From positions 62,001 to 126,000 of the forward strand of contig NZ_JACIEW010000005.1 of NCBI RefSeq assembly GCF_014197055.1: a stretch of DNA of 64,000 nt. The letters are read 5' to 3'. Source of the stretch: Devosia subaequoris. GTDB taxonomy: Bacteria > Pseudomonadota > Alphaproteobacteria > Rhizobiales > Devosiaceae. The translations under genes were made by a program, and so were the position numbers. Under the pieces are notes generated by a model that worked only from the letters and a program-made list of their open reading frames with translations, did not search any database and had not been told where the DNA came from. This document shows, in pieces, positions 16,904-26,410 of the stretch. Every line of letters begins with the position of its first letter. Position 1 is the first letter of the stretch.

Positions 16904-17872
16904 ATGCGCAACAAAGTGGAATGGCGGAACGGGAAGGTCGCCGAGATCCGGCAGGTTGCCGAGGATGTGCGCTATATCGGCTTTGCGGTCGATGGGCCGG
17001 TGCCGCGCTTCGATCCCGGCTCCCACAGCAATATCGCGGTCGAGATCGACGGGGCGGCGGCCAATCGAACCTATACGGTTATCCCCGCGCCACCGGGCCA
17101 GATCGCGGTGGCGGTCAAGCTGCATCCACAGAGCCGAGGCGGCTCACGCTACATGTGGAGCCTCCACGAGGGGCAAGAGGTGCGCCTGACTCTGCCGGAA
17201 AACCGGTTCGAGTTGAGCTGGCGCGCCAAGCATTATCTGCTGCTGGCCGGCGGCATCGGCATAACCCCGATCTACGGTATGGCCAAGGCGCTGGTGGCAC
17301 GGGGCGCTTCGGTGCGAGTGGTCTATGCGGCACGGTCGCGCGGCCTGATGGCTTTCGCCAATGAGTTGGAGGCGCTGCTGGGCGACCGGCTGATCCTGCG
17401 CGACAACTCACAAGGCCAGCATATTGACCTGGATGCCGAATTTGCGGCGCTGCCGGGCGATGCGGAATGTTATCTCTGTGGCCCCATTGGCATGCTCGAG
17501 GCGGCCAAGGCGGCCTGGACCGCATCGGGGCGTCCGGTCAGCCGGCTACGCTATGAGGTGTTCGGCGATAGCGGGTTGTTTGCCGAAAAGCCGTTCAGTG
17601 TGGAAGTGCTCAATCGCGGTACAAGGGTGGCGGTGCGTTCGGACCAGTCGCTGCTCGATGCGCTGATCGGGGCCGGGGTCGAGATGATCCATGATTGTCG
17701 GCGCGGCGAATGCGGACTGTGTGCCGTGCAGGTGATGGGGGACGGTGTCGAGATCGACCATCGCGACGTGTTCTTCAGCGCCGAGGAAAAAGCGGAGGGA
17801 CACAAGATGTGCGCTTGCGTGTCGCGGCTGACCGAGGGCCATGCGGTGATCGATGTGGGGTATCGAAACTAG
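16904..17872 (+). CDS. vanB: Vanillate O-demethylase-type oxidoreductase (VanB)
   Basis: Reductase of 322 aa with three domains: an FMN-binding barrel (about 1-100, containing RTYTVI), an NAD(P)-binding domain (about 105-220, LLLAGGIGITPIYGMAKAL) and a C-terminal plant-type [2Fe-2S] ferredoxin domain with Cys ligands in CRRGECGLC and KMCAC. This is the class IA architecture of VanB and phthalate dioxygenase reductase. It passes electrons from NAD(P)H to the Rieske oxygenase encoded two genes upstream. Its stop lies 3 bp from the convergent sdaA stop. Confidence 0.88.
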   Translation: MRNKVEWRNGKVAEIRQVAEDVRYIGFAVDGPVPRFDPGSHSNIAVEIDGAAANRTYTVIPAPPGQIAVAVKLHPQSRGGSRYMWSLHEGQEVRLTLPENRFELSWRAKHYLLLAGGIGITPIYGMAKALVARGASVRVVYAARSRGLMAFANELEALLGDRLILRDNSQGQHIDLDAEFAALPGDAECYLCGPIGMLEAAKAAWTASGRPVSRLRYEVFGDSGLFAEKPFSVEVLNRGTRVAVRSDQSLLDALIGAGVEMIHDCRRGECGLCAVQVMGDGVEIDHRDVFFSAEEKAEGHKMCACVSRLTEGHAVIDVGYRN

Positions 17873-17875
17873 GCC

Positions 17876-19270
17876 TCAGCACGCCACGACATTGACGGCC
17901 AGACCGCCAAGGCTGGTTTCCTTGTACTTCTCGTTCATGTCCTGACCCGTCTGACGCATGGTTTCGACGCAAGCGTCGAGCGGCACGGCATGGGTGCCGT
18001 CGCCCTTTAACGCCAGCGAGGCGGCTGTGACGGCCTTGACGGCGCCAAAGGCGTTGCGCTCGATGCAGGGGATCTGCACCAGCCCCCCGACCGGATCGCA
18101 GGTCATGCCCAGATGGTGTTCAAGAGCGATTTCGGCGGCGTTTTCCACCTGCTCGGGCGTGCCGCCCAGAATGGCGCAGAGGCCCGCGGCGGCCATGGCC
18201 GAAGCGGAGCCGACTTCTCCCTGACAGCCGACCTCGGCGCCTGAGATCGAGGCGCGATGCTTGATGATGCCGCCAATGGCGGCGGCGGTGAGCAGGAAGT
18301 CGCGAATGGCGATGTCGCCGGTGCCGGCATTGAACTGGATGGCATAGCGCATGACTGCCGGAATGACCCCGGCCGCGCCATTGGTTGGCGCGGTGACGAC
18401 CCGGCCACCGGCGGCGTTTTCTTCATTGACCGCCATGGCAAAGACGCTGAGCCAATCATTGGCGGCCAGCGGGTCGATCTCGTTACGCTGCCATTTTCCC
18501 TGCAGGGTGTCGTATATGGCGGCGGCGCGGCGCTTGACCTTGAGCCCGCCTGGCAATTCGCCGCGCTGGTCGAGCCCCCGGTCGATACAGCCCGACATGG
18601 TCTGCCAGATTTCATCGAGCTGGCGGTCGAGGCGGGAACGGGAGAGGCGGGCTTCCTCATTGGCGCGTTTCATGGCGGCGATGGACAGGCCCGACCGTTT
18701 GGCCATGTCGAGCATTTCGCGCGCATCGGCGAAGGGCCAGGGCACATCCGCCTCGGCGGGCGAGGCGCTGCGCACGGCGTCCAGTTCCTCGGCCGTCACC
18801 ACGAAACCGCCACCGATGGAGTAATAGATCCGACGCAAGAGGCGCTGACCATCGCTGTCAAAAGCGTTGAACTGCAGGCCGTTGGGATGGCCCGGCAATG
18901 GCGTCTGCTTGTCGAACACCAGATCAACCGCCGGGCGAAAGCGATAGCCGGGATGGCCCGGTGGGGTGACGCGGCCGGTTTCGCGGATTTCGGCAATGAT
19001 GGAGTCCATGGCGTCAGGGTCGACGGTGCGGGGGTCCTCCCCGGCCAGTCCGAGAATGACGGCGCGATCGCTGCCATGGCCGATGCCGGTAAAGGCCAGG
19101 GAACCATGCAGGCTCGCGGTGATGGCCGCCGGCCGGGCACGGGCGGCGCGTGGCCAGTCGCCCGCGGCAAGATCGTCAAGGAAGCGGCGCGCGGCGGTCA
19201 TCGGTCCCATGGTGTGGGAACTGGAGGGGCCGATGCCGATTTTGAAGACGTCGAAGACTGATAGAAACAT
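17876..19270 (-). CDS. sdaA: L-serine ammonia-lyase (iron-sulfur, single chain)
   Basis: Enzyme of 464 aa that deaminates L-serine to pyruvate and ammonia. The N-terminal beta domain begins FLSVFDVFKIGIGPSSSHTMGPM, and the alpha domain carries VVTAPTNGAAGVIPAVM, GCQGEVGSASAMAAAGL and MTCDPVGGLVQIPCIERN, where the conserved Cys residues bind the catalytic [4Fe-4S] cluster. A C-terminal Cys is the last residue, as in E. coli SdaA. Length matches the family (about 455). It appears monocistronic. Confidence 0.95.
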   Translation of the reverse strand: MFLSVFDVFKIGIGPSSSHTMGPMTAARRFLDDLAAGDWPRAARARPAAITASLHGSLAFTGIGHGSDRAVILGLAGEDPRTVDPDAMDSIIAEIRETGRVTPPGHPGYRFRPAVDLVFDKQTPLPGHPNGLQFNAFDSDGQRLLRRIYYSIGGGFVVTAEELDAVRSASPAEADVPWPFADAREMLDMAKRSGLSIAAMKRANEEARLSRSRLDRQLDEIWQTMSGCIDRGLDQRGELPGGLKVKRRAAAIYDTLQGKWQRNEIDPLAANDWLSVFAMAVNEENAAGGRVVTAPTNGAAGVIPAVMRYAIQFNAGTGDIAIRDFLLTAAAIGGIIKHRASISGAEVGCQGEVGSASAMAAAGLCAILGGTPEQVENAAEIALEHHLGMTCDPVGGLVQIPCIERNAFGAVKAVTAASLALKGDGTHAVPLDACVETMRQTGQDMNEKYKETSLGGLAVNVVAC

Positions 19271-19412
19271 GACCCATCATAGCCCGATCAAGGCGGCGCG
19301 CAATTGGGCCGACAGAGCGATTGTTTCGGATTGATCAACAGTGCGTGGTTTAGCCGGCGCATTGCCCTTGAAGCCGAAAGCCTCAATATCGGAAGCGCAA
19401 AGGAGTTCTGCC

Positions 19413-20000
19413 ATGTCCAGCTATCAGTTTCGTGCCGATCCTGCCGCCGATGAAACGGGCCCGGTGATCTTCATGTTTCATGGGACGGGTGGCGACGAGA
19501 ACCAGTTTTTCGAACTGGCGCGGCAGTTGCTGCCCGGCGTTCGGCGTGTGGCGCCGCGTGGTGATGTCAGTGAGCAGGGGGCGCTGCGCTATTTCAGGCG
19601 TACCGGGGAAGGCGTCTATGACATGGACGATCTGGCCCTGCGCACCAAGGCCATGACGGCGTTCGTGCGGGAACAGGCCGGTACAGCATCACGCGTCATC
19701 GGGCTGGGCTATTCGAATGGCGCCAATATTCTGGCCTCGATGCAGTTTGCAAACCCGGATCTGTTCGACCAGGCGGTGCTGATGCATCCGCTGATCCCCT
19801 TTGCCCCGCCGGCGCAGGATTATTCGGGCCGGAAGGTGCTGATTACAGCGGGGCGGCGCGATCCCATCGCTCCGGCCAGCGCGACCCAGGTACTGGCCGA
19901 CTACTTCACGGCCAATGGCGCCCAGACCAATCTGGCCTGGCACGAGGGCGGGCATGAACTGCGGCAGGATGAGCTGACGGCAATCCAGGCTTTCCTTTGA
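19413..20000 (+). CDS. Alpha/beta hydrolase, carboxylesterase/phospholipase family
   Basis: Soluble esterase of 195 aa of the PF02230-like group. It has the oxyanion region IFMFHGTGGDENQFFELARQL, the nucleophile elbow VIGLGYSNGANILASM and the catalytic Asp and His expected in ITAGRRDPIAPAS and WHEGGHELRQDE. The ATG at 19413 is preceded by AAAGGAG. Relatives are often found beside glyoxalase-type hydroquinone-degradation genes, but no such partner is here, so the substrate is left open. Confidence 0.85.
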   Translation: MSSYQFRADPAADETGPVIFMFHGTGGDENQFFELARQLLPGVRRVAPRGDVSEQGALRYFRRTGEGVYDMDDLALRTKAMTAFVREQAGTASRVIGLGYSNGANILASMQFANPDLFDQAVLMHPLIPFAPPAQDYSGRKVLITAGRRDPIAPASATQVLADYFTANGAQTNLAWHEGGHELRQDELTAIQAFL

Positions 20001-20088
20001 ATTCGTCTCCGGCTTGCCAAAACGTTAACAGCTTCTTGAGGCGTTTGCGGGCAGTTTGGCGCCAGTGGGTGTCATTAGCCGGTCGAGG

Positions 20089-21840
20089 ATGGCCATCTCC
20101 AGTTTGGGACGTCGCATAGCCGATACGCTCTCTTTGAGGGTGCTGATTTTCGTGCTGCTGGGCTTTGGCGCAGTGGCCGTGCCGGCTTATTTTGCCTTCA
20201 ACTGGGTGATCAATTCGACGGTCATCCAGCTCGGCACGCTATTTGCGGAAAAGCAGGTGCTTTATGACCGGCACCGCGGTCTTGGGGCGCTGGTGCGCGA
20301 GGTTTCGCTGGCCGAAACGCTGGCGGGCAGCCAGGCCATTCGCGACTGGGCGCGGGATGAGGACAATCCGGTTCTGGCGCGGCGCGGCATCGCCGAACTG
20401 GAACATTTCCGCCAGAATTTTGCCGACCACTCCTATTTTTTCACCATTGATGCCTCTGGGCACTACTATTTCAACGATGCGGCCAATGCCTATGCCGGGG
20501 ATCAGCTGCGTTACGCAGTCGACCCCGAAAACCCGCGAGATGCTTGGTATTTCTCCGCCAAGGCATTGGGTGAAGGCTGTCATCTCAATGTTGATAATGA
20601 CGCCAATCTGCGCGTCACCAAGGTCTGGATGAACTGTGTCATCCGCGAGGGGCAACAAGTGCTCGGCGTGCTCGGCACTGGGATCGACCTGACCAACTTC
20701 ATCCAGGAAGTGGTCAATGTGCCCCAGCGCGGGGTGATCTCGATGTTCGTCGACCGGCGCGGTCAGGTGCAGGCCCATCGCGATGAAAACCTGGTGAGTC
20801 TTGCAAGTCTGTCCTCGGAAATGAGCGACAAGCGCACGGTCTATTCCCTGGTCGAGAGTGAAGCCGACCGGGACACCTTGCGGCAATTGTTTGACAGCGT
20901 CACTGGTGGGGAGACGCTGGCGCAGTCGGCCTTTGTCACTATCAATGGAAAGCGGACGCTGGTCGGCGTGGGGTATCTCGACAGGCTCGGCTGGTACAAT
21001 GTGACGCTGATGGATCTCGATGCCATCATCGACCGGCGATTGTTCCTGCCGATCGGGCTGTTGCTGGTGGCTGTCATGGTGCTGCTGGCGGGGCTGGCCA
21101 TGTTCGTCTTCAAGCGGGCGGTGCTGGACCGGGTCAAGGCGCTCGAAGGCGTGGTGCGCAGCGCCCGAGGCGGCAATTACGGCCCGGCACTGTCGATGGG
21201 CACGGGCCGTCAGGATGAAATCGGGCGGTTGGCCGCAAGCTTTACCGAAATGGCGGCAGCGGTCGACGATCACACCCGGCTGCTTGAAACCCGCGTGCGC
21301 GAGCGCACGCGCGAGCTTGAACGCCTGGCGTTCCGGGACGGGCAAACCGGTATTCTAAACCGGCGCGGCTTTCAGGCCGCACACGCCGACGCCAGCGCGC
21401 TGGGCCCCTATGGCCTATTGCTGGTCGATATCGATCGGTTCAAGGCCACCAATGACAATTTTGGCCATGCGGCTGGCGACATGGTGGTGCTCGAAGTGGC
21501 GCGCCGCATTGCCGGCGCGCTCGGGCCAAAGGATAGTTGCGCGCGATGGGGGGGAGACGAGTTCATCGTTCTCTTGCCCGAATGTGATACCGAACGCCTG
21601 CGCGGCATGGCTCACGCGGTGATGCTGGCCATCGATGAAAATCCCGTGCGCATCGAGGAGGCACGGGACATCGCGATTTCAGTCAGCGCGGGCGCTTGTC
21701 TGGCGGAGATGGGCGATGCGTTGGAAGTGGCCACCGATATGGCCGATACGGCGCTCTATATGGCCAAGGCCCGGGGCCGCAATATGGTCGTTGTGTTCGA
21801 TGAGTCCTTGATGGAAGCACCGCGCAGCGCCAAGGGGTGA
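20089..21840 (+). CDS. Membrane diguanylate cyclase (Cache-like sensor, HAMP, GGDEF)
   Basis: Protein of about 583 aa; TTG 20056 and ATG 20089 are both possible starts and neither has a clear ribosome site. A transmembrane helix near residues 15-40, a periplasmic Cache-like sensor to about 310, a second helix (LFLPIGLLLVAVMVLLAGLAMF), a HAMP linker and a GGDEF domain follow. The active site is ARWGGDEFIVLLPE, so it should make c-di-GMP from two GTP. The inhibitory RxxD site five residues upstream reads GPKD, so feedback inhibition by product through the usual I-site is not expected. There is no EAL domain. The signal sensed is unknown. Confidence 0.87.
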   Translation: MAISSLGRRIADTLSLRVLIFVLLGFGAVAVPAYFAFNWVINSTVIQLGTLFAEKQVLYDRHRGLGALVREVSLAETLAGSQAIRDWARDEDNPVLARRGIAELEHFRQNFADHSYFFTIDASGHYYFNDAANAYAGDQLRYAVDPENPRDAWYFSAKALGEGCHLNVDNDANLRVTKVWMNCVIREGQQVLGVLGTGIDLTNFIQEVVNVPQRGVISMFVDRRGQVQAHRDENLVSLASLSSEMSDKRTVYSLVESEADRDTLRQLFDSVTGGETLAQSAFVTINGKRTLVGVGYLDRLGWYNVTLMDLDAIIDRRLFLPIGLLLVAVMVLLAGLAMFVFKRAVLDRVKALEGVVRSARGGNYGPALSMGTGRQDEIGRLAASFTEMAAAVDDHTRLLETRVRERTRELERLAFRDGQTGILNRRGFQAAHADASALGPYGLLLVDIDRFKATNDNFGHAAGDMVVLEVARRIAGALGPKDSCARWGGDEFIVLLPECDTERLRGMAHAVMLAIDENPVRIEEARDIAISVSAGACLAEMGDALEVATDMADTALYMAKARGRNMVVVFDESLMEAPRSAKG

Positions 21841-21891
21841 CGTGCGGCAAGTCTGACGATATCGTCAGCCTGCCGCATCCCAGGAGCAGCT

Positions 21892-22944
21892 ATGAACCGC
21901 ATCTTTTCTCCGCTTCTCGCCGTCGCGTTGGGGCTGATTGCCGGGCCGGGCGCGGCAAGTGCCGCCAGCTTTGATTGCGCCAAGGCCGCCACCCCATTCG
22001 AAGAGGCGATCTGCGCCGATCCGGACCTGTCGCTGGCCGATGAGCGACTGGCCAAGACCTATGCCACCGCCAGCGGCGGCTTGTCCGAGCAGGCGCTGAG
22101 CGAATTGCGCGCCAGCCAGCGGGATTGGCTCGATTATGCGCGGCGCGCCTGTACGCGCAATGCCGAACCGCTGACCAGCGGTGCATATGACGAACGCGGG
22201 CTTTACTGTCTCAACGATCTGTTCAACAGCCGCAGCCGCGTGCTGGAAACGAGCCGGATGATCGACGGAATGCGGGTTTATCCTGACGCCCGCTACACGG
22301 CGTTGCCCGACCCCTATGAGGCGGAAAATCCTGATTCCAACTGGCCAGTGGCGCAACACGAACTGGCCGTGGTGCAGATCGATGATGAGGCGGGGTTCGC
22401 AAGAGAATTCAACGCGCTGGTGACGGCGGAAGGGCAGGCCATCTCCGGCGGATTTGGCGAAGAGGGCGGTCCAGAAAGCGTCGAGAACGACAGCTCCAGC
22501 GATTCAACCAATACCATCACGCTCAAGGATGTGTCTGGCAATCGCCTGACGCTGGAGGTGAATACCTATTGGTACGGGCATGGCGCCGCACATGGCAATT
22601 ATACCATCACCTACCGGCACTTTGTGAAAGACGAGGTGCGCTGGCTGGAGGCCAGGGATGTCTTCGCCGGCAAGGGGTGGCAGAAAAAGCTGCTGGACAT
22701 GGTCCTCACGGCCGCCAAGGCCGAGCATGGTGATGCGCTCTGGCTCGACAGCCCTGATGACCTGGTCGAGGTGGTCACCGATCCGGATCGGTGGCTGCTG
22801 TCCGACCCCTATGGTCTGGTGGTGCAGTTTCAGCCCTATGAAATCTCGGCCTATGCATATGGTGCTCCAACCGCCCGGGTGAGTTGGGAAGCCCTTGCGC
22901 CCATCCTCGCGGATACGGCCGACCGATACCGCTTCGGCTACTAA
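21892..22944 (+). CDS. Secreted LprI-N/DUF3298-type protein
   Basis: Exported protein of 350 aa with a signal peptide (MNRIFSPLLAVALGLIAGPG, ending AASA). Residues about 24-100 form an LprI-N-like domain with paired Cys (SFDCAKAATPFEEAICADPDLS, ARRACTRNAE, YCLNDLF). The C-terminal half, with NTYWYGHGAAHGNYTITYRHF and EISAYAYGAPTARVSWE, matches the DUF3298/RsiV-like domain. LprI-type domains are linked to lysozyme inhibition and DUF3298 to carbohydrate or lysozyme binding, so a periplasmic envelope-protection role is plausible but unproven. It lies 51 bp after the cyclase gene. Confidence 0.75.
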   Translation: MNRIFSPLLAVALGLIAGPGAASAASFDCAKAATPFEEAICADPDLSLADERLAKTYATASGGLSEQALSELRASQRDWLDYARRACTRNAEPLTSGAYDERGLYCLNDLFNSRSRVLETSRMIDGMRVYPDARYTALPDPYEAENPDSNWPVAQHELAVVQIDDEAGFAREFNALVTAEGQAISGGFGEEGGPESVENDSSSDSTNTITLKDVSGNRLTLEVNTYWYGHGAAHGNYTITYRHFVKDEVRWLEARDVFAGKGWQKKLLDMVLTAAKAEHGDALWLDSPDDLVEVVTDPDRWLLSDPYGLVVQFQPYEISAYAYGAPTARVSWEALAPILADTADRYRFGY

Positions 22945-23237
22945 GCCAGCAAATCCCGCCATTCGGGGTGGCGGCGGAACTGCACGACGACATAGGGGCA
23001 GACCGGGGTGATCTTGAAGCCCTGTTCCCTGGCATCAGCGATCGAGGCCTTGACCAGTTTGAGCGCGATGCCGCGTCCTTCGAATTCGGGTGGCACGCCG
23101 GTGTGATCGATGATCATCGGTCCGTCGCCGGTCTTGCTATAGGTCATTTCCGCTTCGGCGCCGGGGGCGAGGCGGATGAAGTAGCGGCCCCGCGTCGGGC
23201 CCTGCTCGTGATGAATGGTGTGGTCGCCATCACTCAT
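22941..23237 (-). CDS. Small GNAT-like N-acetyltransferase (YjdJ/NATD1 type)
   Basis: Protein of 98 aa. The acetyl-CoA binding region is HTGVPPEFEGRGIALKLVKASIADAREQG, with the expected R/Q-x-x-G-x-G/A turn, and the C-terminal TPVCPYVVVQFRRHPEWRDLL is diagnostic for the short PF14542 group. The substrate of these proteins is unknown. The stop overlaps the convergent LprI-like gene by 4 bp. Confidence 0.85.
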   Translation of the reverse strand: MSDGDHTIHHEQGPTRGRYFIRLAPGAEAEMTYSKTGDGPMIIDHTGVPPEFEGRGIALKLVKASIADAREQGFKITPVCPYVVVQFRRHPEWRDLLA

Positions 23238-23260
23238 GGTGTCGTCTGTCCTGTTCGGGT

Positions 23261-23827
23261 TCAGCTGCGAATGGGGGGTGGACCCAGTTCGGGAAACAAG
23301 GCGCGTTCAGCGAGGAAGGGATGAATATCGAGCGCTTCGGTGATCGCTTCAAGAGCCAGGTCACGCTTTCCCTGCGCGTGGTAGATCAGCGCCCGGCCGG
23401 AGAGGGCGCCAAAATGGCGCGGTTCGCGCTTGAGCGTCTCGACAATATCGGACAGCGATTTCTCATAGGCGCCGTTGAGAAAGTGTGCTGTCGCGCGCAG
23501 GTTCCAGCCCTCGGCATAGTCGGGATAATCGGCAACCAGCGCATCAATCAGGGGTAACTGGCTGGCCGGGCCGGCAAAGCCCCCCGCCGTCATGATTTCG
23601 GCCACCCGCGCGCCGAGCACCGGATCATCGGGATGAATCCAAATCTGCCAGATATCGTTGGCGATGCTGTGGGCGGCTTGTGCGTCGGTCGAGGCCGAGA
23701 GCTGGGAGAACAGACTATCCAGTTGGGCTGATTGGGCTTGGCTTTGGCCATAGGGTTGAGCCAGGCCCGGGGTGATTGGCGCCGGGGCCAGCAGCAGTGC
23801 AGCAATGACCAGTCGGTGAATGCTCAT
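23261..23827 (-). CDS. Exported TPR-like protein
   Basis: Protein of 188 aa with a signal peptide (MSIHRLVIAALLLAPAPITP, ending GLA). The mature part has helical hairpins of tetratricopeptide type: LIDALVADYPDYAEGWNLRATAHFLNGAYEKSLSDIVETLKREPRHFGALSGRALIYHAQGKRDLALEAITEALDIHP read as two to three repeats. It is likely a periplasmic scaffold; no partner is evident. It lies 23 bp upstream of the GNAT gene on the same strand and may be cotranscribed. Confidence 0.75.
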   Translation of the reverse strand: MSIHRLVIAALLLAPAPITPGLAQPYGQSQAQSAQLDSLFSQLSASTDAQAAHSIANDIWQIWIHPDDPVLGARVAEIMTAGGFAGPASQLPLIDALVADYPDYAEGWNLRATAHFLNGAYEKSLSDIVETLKREPRHFGALSGRALIYHAQGKRDLALEAITEALDIHPFLAERALFPELGPPPIRS

Positions 23828-23944
23828 GGCAAGAACAAGTCTGACCGGTTCAACGGGCCGGGGCAAGCCGCATCACGGGTGGTTGACAGGACGCCATGGC
23901 ACAGGCTCGTCTGCGGGTCTGATCCGCAGAAGGTTACGCTGCCC

Positions 23945-24340
23945 ATGAGTGAACTGCTTTATCACATGATTCCCGCCGGTCCCCGCCCCGTCGCGCCATT
24001 CAGCCATGCGGTCGAGACCGATGGCTTTGTCTTTGTCACCGGGCAGATGCCAACCGACCCGGCGGCGCCTGATGCGCCCCTGCCAGAGGGCATCGAGGCG
24101 CAGACGGCGCGGGTGATGGATAATCTCACGATCGTGCTTGACGGGATCGGGCTGGGGCTCGAGCACGTGACCATGGCCCGGATCTATCTCACCCAGTTCG
24201 AGAGGGATTATGCGGCGCTCAATGCGCTGTGGCCGACATTCTTTGAACCCGGAAAACTGCCGGCGCGGACGACCATCGGGGTCACCGCGCTTGCCGTGGG
24301 GGCGCTGGTAGAGATCGATCTGATCGCAAAGCGGCCCTAG
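23945..24340 (+). CDS. RidA-family enamine/imine deaminase
   Basis: Protein of 131 aa of the YjgF/YER057c/UK114 family, which hydrolyses reactive enamines and imines released by PLP enzymes. It shows [21 protein letters not shown] near the start, then [31 protein letters not shown] and the [25 protein letters not shown] signature with the conserved Arg. An Arg near residue 105 that binds the substrate carboxylate is present. The 3' end overlaps the convergent nadA stop by 4 bp. Confidence 0.88.
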   Translation: MSELLYHMIPAGPRPVAPFSHAVETDGFVFVTGQMPTDPAAPDAPLPEGIEAQTARVMDNLTIVLDGIGLGLEHVTMARIYLTQFERDYAALNALWPTFFEPGKLPARTTIGVTALAVGALVEIDLIAKRP

Positions 24341-25404
24341 TCGCCCTTACGGCTCAGCTCGATCATCCGTTCGACGGCTAGCCGGGCGGGGGCGATGATC
24401 TCCTCTGGGATGGTGACTTCTTCGGTGCCGGTGTGCAGCGACCAGAGCACGTTTTCAAGGTTGATGCGCTTCATGTGCGGGCAGATATTGCAGCCGCGCA
24501 GGAAGTCGACGCCGGTGGTTTCGCTGGCGACATTGTCGGACATGGAGCATTCGGTGACCATGACCACGCGAGGCGGCTTGGTGGTCTTGACCCAGTCGAT
24601 CATGGCGGCGGTGGACCCGGCAAAATCGACCGCGTCGATCACCTCGGGCGGGCACTCGGGATGGGCGATGATCTTGGCCGTGGGATAGGCGTGGCGGAGC
24701 TCGGAAATGTCTTCGGCGGTGAAGGTTTCGTGCACCTCGCAGGCGCCGGCCCAGGTGATGATCTTCTTTTTCGTCTTCTTGGCGGTGTTGGCGGCCAGAT
24801 ATTGATCCGGGATCATGATGACCGTGTCGCCCTCGACGCGATTGACGATGTCGAGGGCGTTGGAGGAGGTGCAGCACACGTCGGTGACGGCTTTGACGGC
24901 GGCCGAGGTGTTCACATAGGTGACGACCGGGGCGCCGGGATATTGTTCGCGCATGGCCACCACATCCTCGGCAGTGATGCTTTCCGAGAGCGAGCAGCCG
25001 GCCCGGCTGTCGGGGATCAGCACGGTCTTGTCGGGATTGAGCAGTTTTGAGGTCTCGGCCATGAAGTGCACGCCGCATTGCACGATGACCGATTGGGTGA
25101 CCTTGGTGGCCTCCACGGCCAGTTGCAGGCTGTCGCCTACGACATCCGCCACGCCATGATAGATCTGTGGCGTCTGGTAATTGTGGGCCAGGATGACCGC
25201 GTCTTTTTCTTTTTTGAGCCGGTTGATCTGAAAGATCAGCGGCGCATAGAAGGGCCATTCGATCTCGGGGATCTTGTCCTTGACCCGCTCAAAGATCTTG
25301 TCGGTGGCGCGCTCGACCGCCTTGGAATATTTGAGGTCAAAGCTGTCGGCCAGAATGGCGCGGGCCTCGGTGAGCGGTGTCACCGCATTGATCGTCTGCA
25401 CCAT
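24337..25404 (-). CDS. nadA: Quinolinate synthase
   Basis: Enzyme of 355 aa that condenses iminoaspartate with dihydroxyacetone phosphate to quinolinate in de novo NAD synthesis. The family signatures are [54 protein letters not shown] and [14 protein letters not shown]; the Cys residues in QCG, DVCCTS and GCNIC include the three [4Fe-4S] ligands. Its partner L-aspartate oxidase (nadB) is encoded 15 kb away at 40579-42165, so nad genes are split here; nadC is not in the window. Confidence 0.95.
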   Translation of the reverse strand: MVQTINAVTPLTEARAILADSFDLKYSKAVERATDKIFERVKDKIPEIEWPFYAPLIFQINRLKKEKDAVILAHNYQTPQIYHGVADVVGDSLQLAVEATKVTQSVIVQCGVHFMAETSKLLNPDKTVLIPDSRAGCSLSESITAEDVVAMREQYPGAPVVTYVNTSAAVKAVTDVCCTSSNALDIVNRVEGDTVIMIPDQYLAANTAKKTKKKIITWAGACEVHETFTAEDISELRHAYPTAKIIAHPECPPEVIDAVDFAGSTAAMIDWVKTTKPPRVVMVTECSMSDNVASETTGVDFLRGCNICPHMKRINLENVLWSLHTGTEEVTIPEEIIAPARLAVERMIELSRKGD

Positions 25405-25604
25405 GATGGGCCTCCCGTCGCATCTTCCGGCTTTCAGGAAAAGTGGGCGTCACTTTTGCTGCTCGAAGGCCCGATAAATGTGCGCGCCTCGCAGCGCGTG
25501 GCGGAACCTAGGTATTTTTGACTTTCATTTCAATGAATCGTCTTGCGAGAAATTCGCCATCCGCCTAACCCTCAGACCAGCTTTAGTACCGGGAGATCAA
25601 AGCC

Positions 25605-26240
25605 ATGCCGCAGGACGCCAACGCCATTCGCTCCATTCTTTCGCTTGCTCCGGTGGTTCCGGTCATCATTCTCGATGATGTGGCGCAGGCACGGCCGCTG
25701 GCCGAAGCGCTGGTCGCCGGCGGGCTGCCGGTGCTGGAGGTGACCCTGCGCACCCCCAATGCGCTCAGGGTGATGGAGGAAATGGCCAAGGTGAGCGGGG
25801 CGATCGTCGGCTCGGGCACGGTACGCAACGCGGCGCATATGAAGAGTTCGGTGGATGCAGGATGCCGTTTCATGGTGTCGCCCGGTGCCTCGCCGCGCCT
25901 GCTCGATGCGGCCGAGGATGTGGCCATTCCCTTGCTGCCCGGTATCGGCACGCCGACCGAGGCGATGGCCGCGGCCGAACGGGGCTACAGCTTCCTCAAA
26001 TTCTTCCCGGCTGAAGCGCTGGGCGGTGCACCCGTACTCAAGGCGTTCGCCTCGCCCTTGCCCGATATTACCTTCTGCCCGACGGGCGGTATCGACCCGG
26101 TCAAGGCCAAGACTTATCTGGCGCTGCCCAATGTGATCTGTGTGGGGGGGTCCTGGATCATGCCGGCTGACGCGCTGGCGAGCGGCGATTTTGCGCGGAT
26201 CGAGGCGCTGGCCAGGGAAGCGAGTGCGCTCAAGGGGTAG
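25605..26240 (+). CDS. eda: KDPG/KHG aldolase
   Basis: Class I aldolase of 211 aa that cleaves 2-keto-3-deoxy-6-phosphogluconate to pyruvate and glyceraldehyde 3-phosphate. The Schiff-base Lys is in GYSFLKFFPAEALGG; the catalytic Glu is in GLPVLEVTLRTPNAL; and FCPTGGIDPVKAKTYLALPN forms the phosphate-binding end. It stands alone, without edd or zwf nearby. The ATG is preceded by GGGAG. Confidence 0.93.
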   Translation: MPQDANAIRSILSLAPVVPVIILDDVAQARPLAEALVAGGLPVLEVTLRTPNALRVMEEMAKVSGAIVGSGTVRNAAHMKSSVDAGCRFMVSPGASPRLLDAAEDVAIPLLPGIGTPTEAMAAAERGYSFLKFFPAEALGGAPVLKAFASPLPDITFCPTGGIDPVKAKTYLALPNVICVGGSWIMPADALASGDFARIEALAREASALKG

Positions 26241-26371
26241 GTTGAGCTGCGGTCGGCATCGGTTGGATTTTCCGAGTCCGAGTGTGCTTGTGGCCCCCCT
26301 TCCAACTTCCACCGTCAAACGACAGGTGCTAACTCGGTACTAGCCGCGATATTGTGGCCGGCACGGTGCGA

Positions 26372-26406
26372 CACCCTCCCACTTGCGGGGAGGGTTGGGG
26401 AGGGGG
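26372..26406 (+). repeat. 35-bp inverted repeat, left copy (REP-like)
   Basis: GC-rich 35-bp element containing its own short hairpin (CCCTCCC ... GGGGAGGG). Its reverse complement matches 26768-26802 with one mismatch. It lies directly before the TTG start of the DUF559 gene. Confidence 0.85.
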
Positions 26407-26410
26407 TCTG

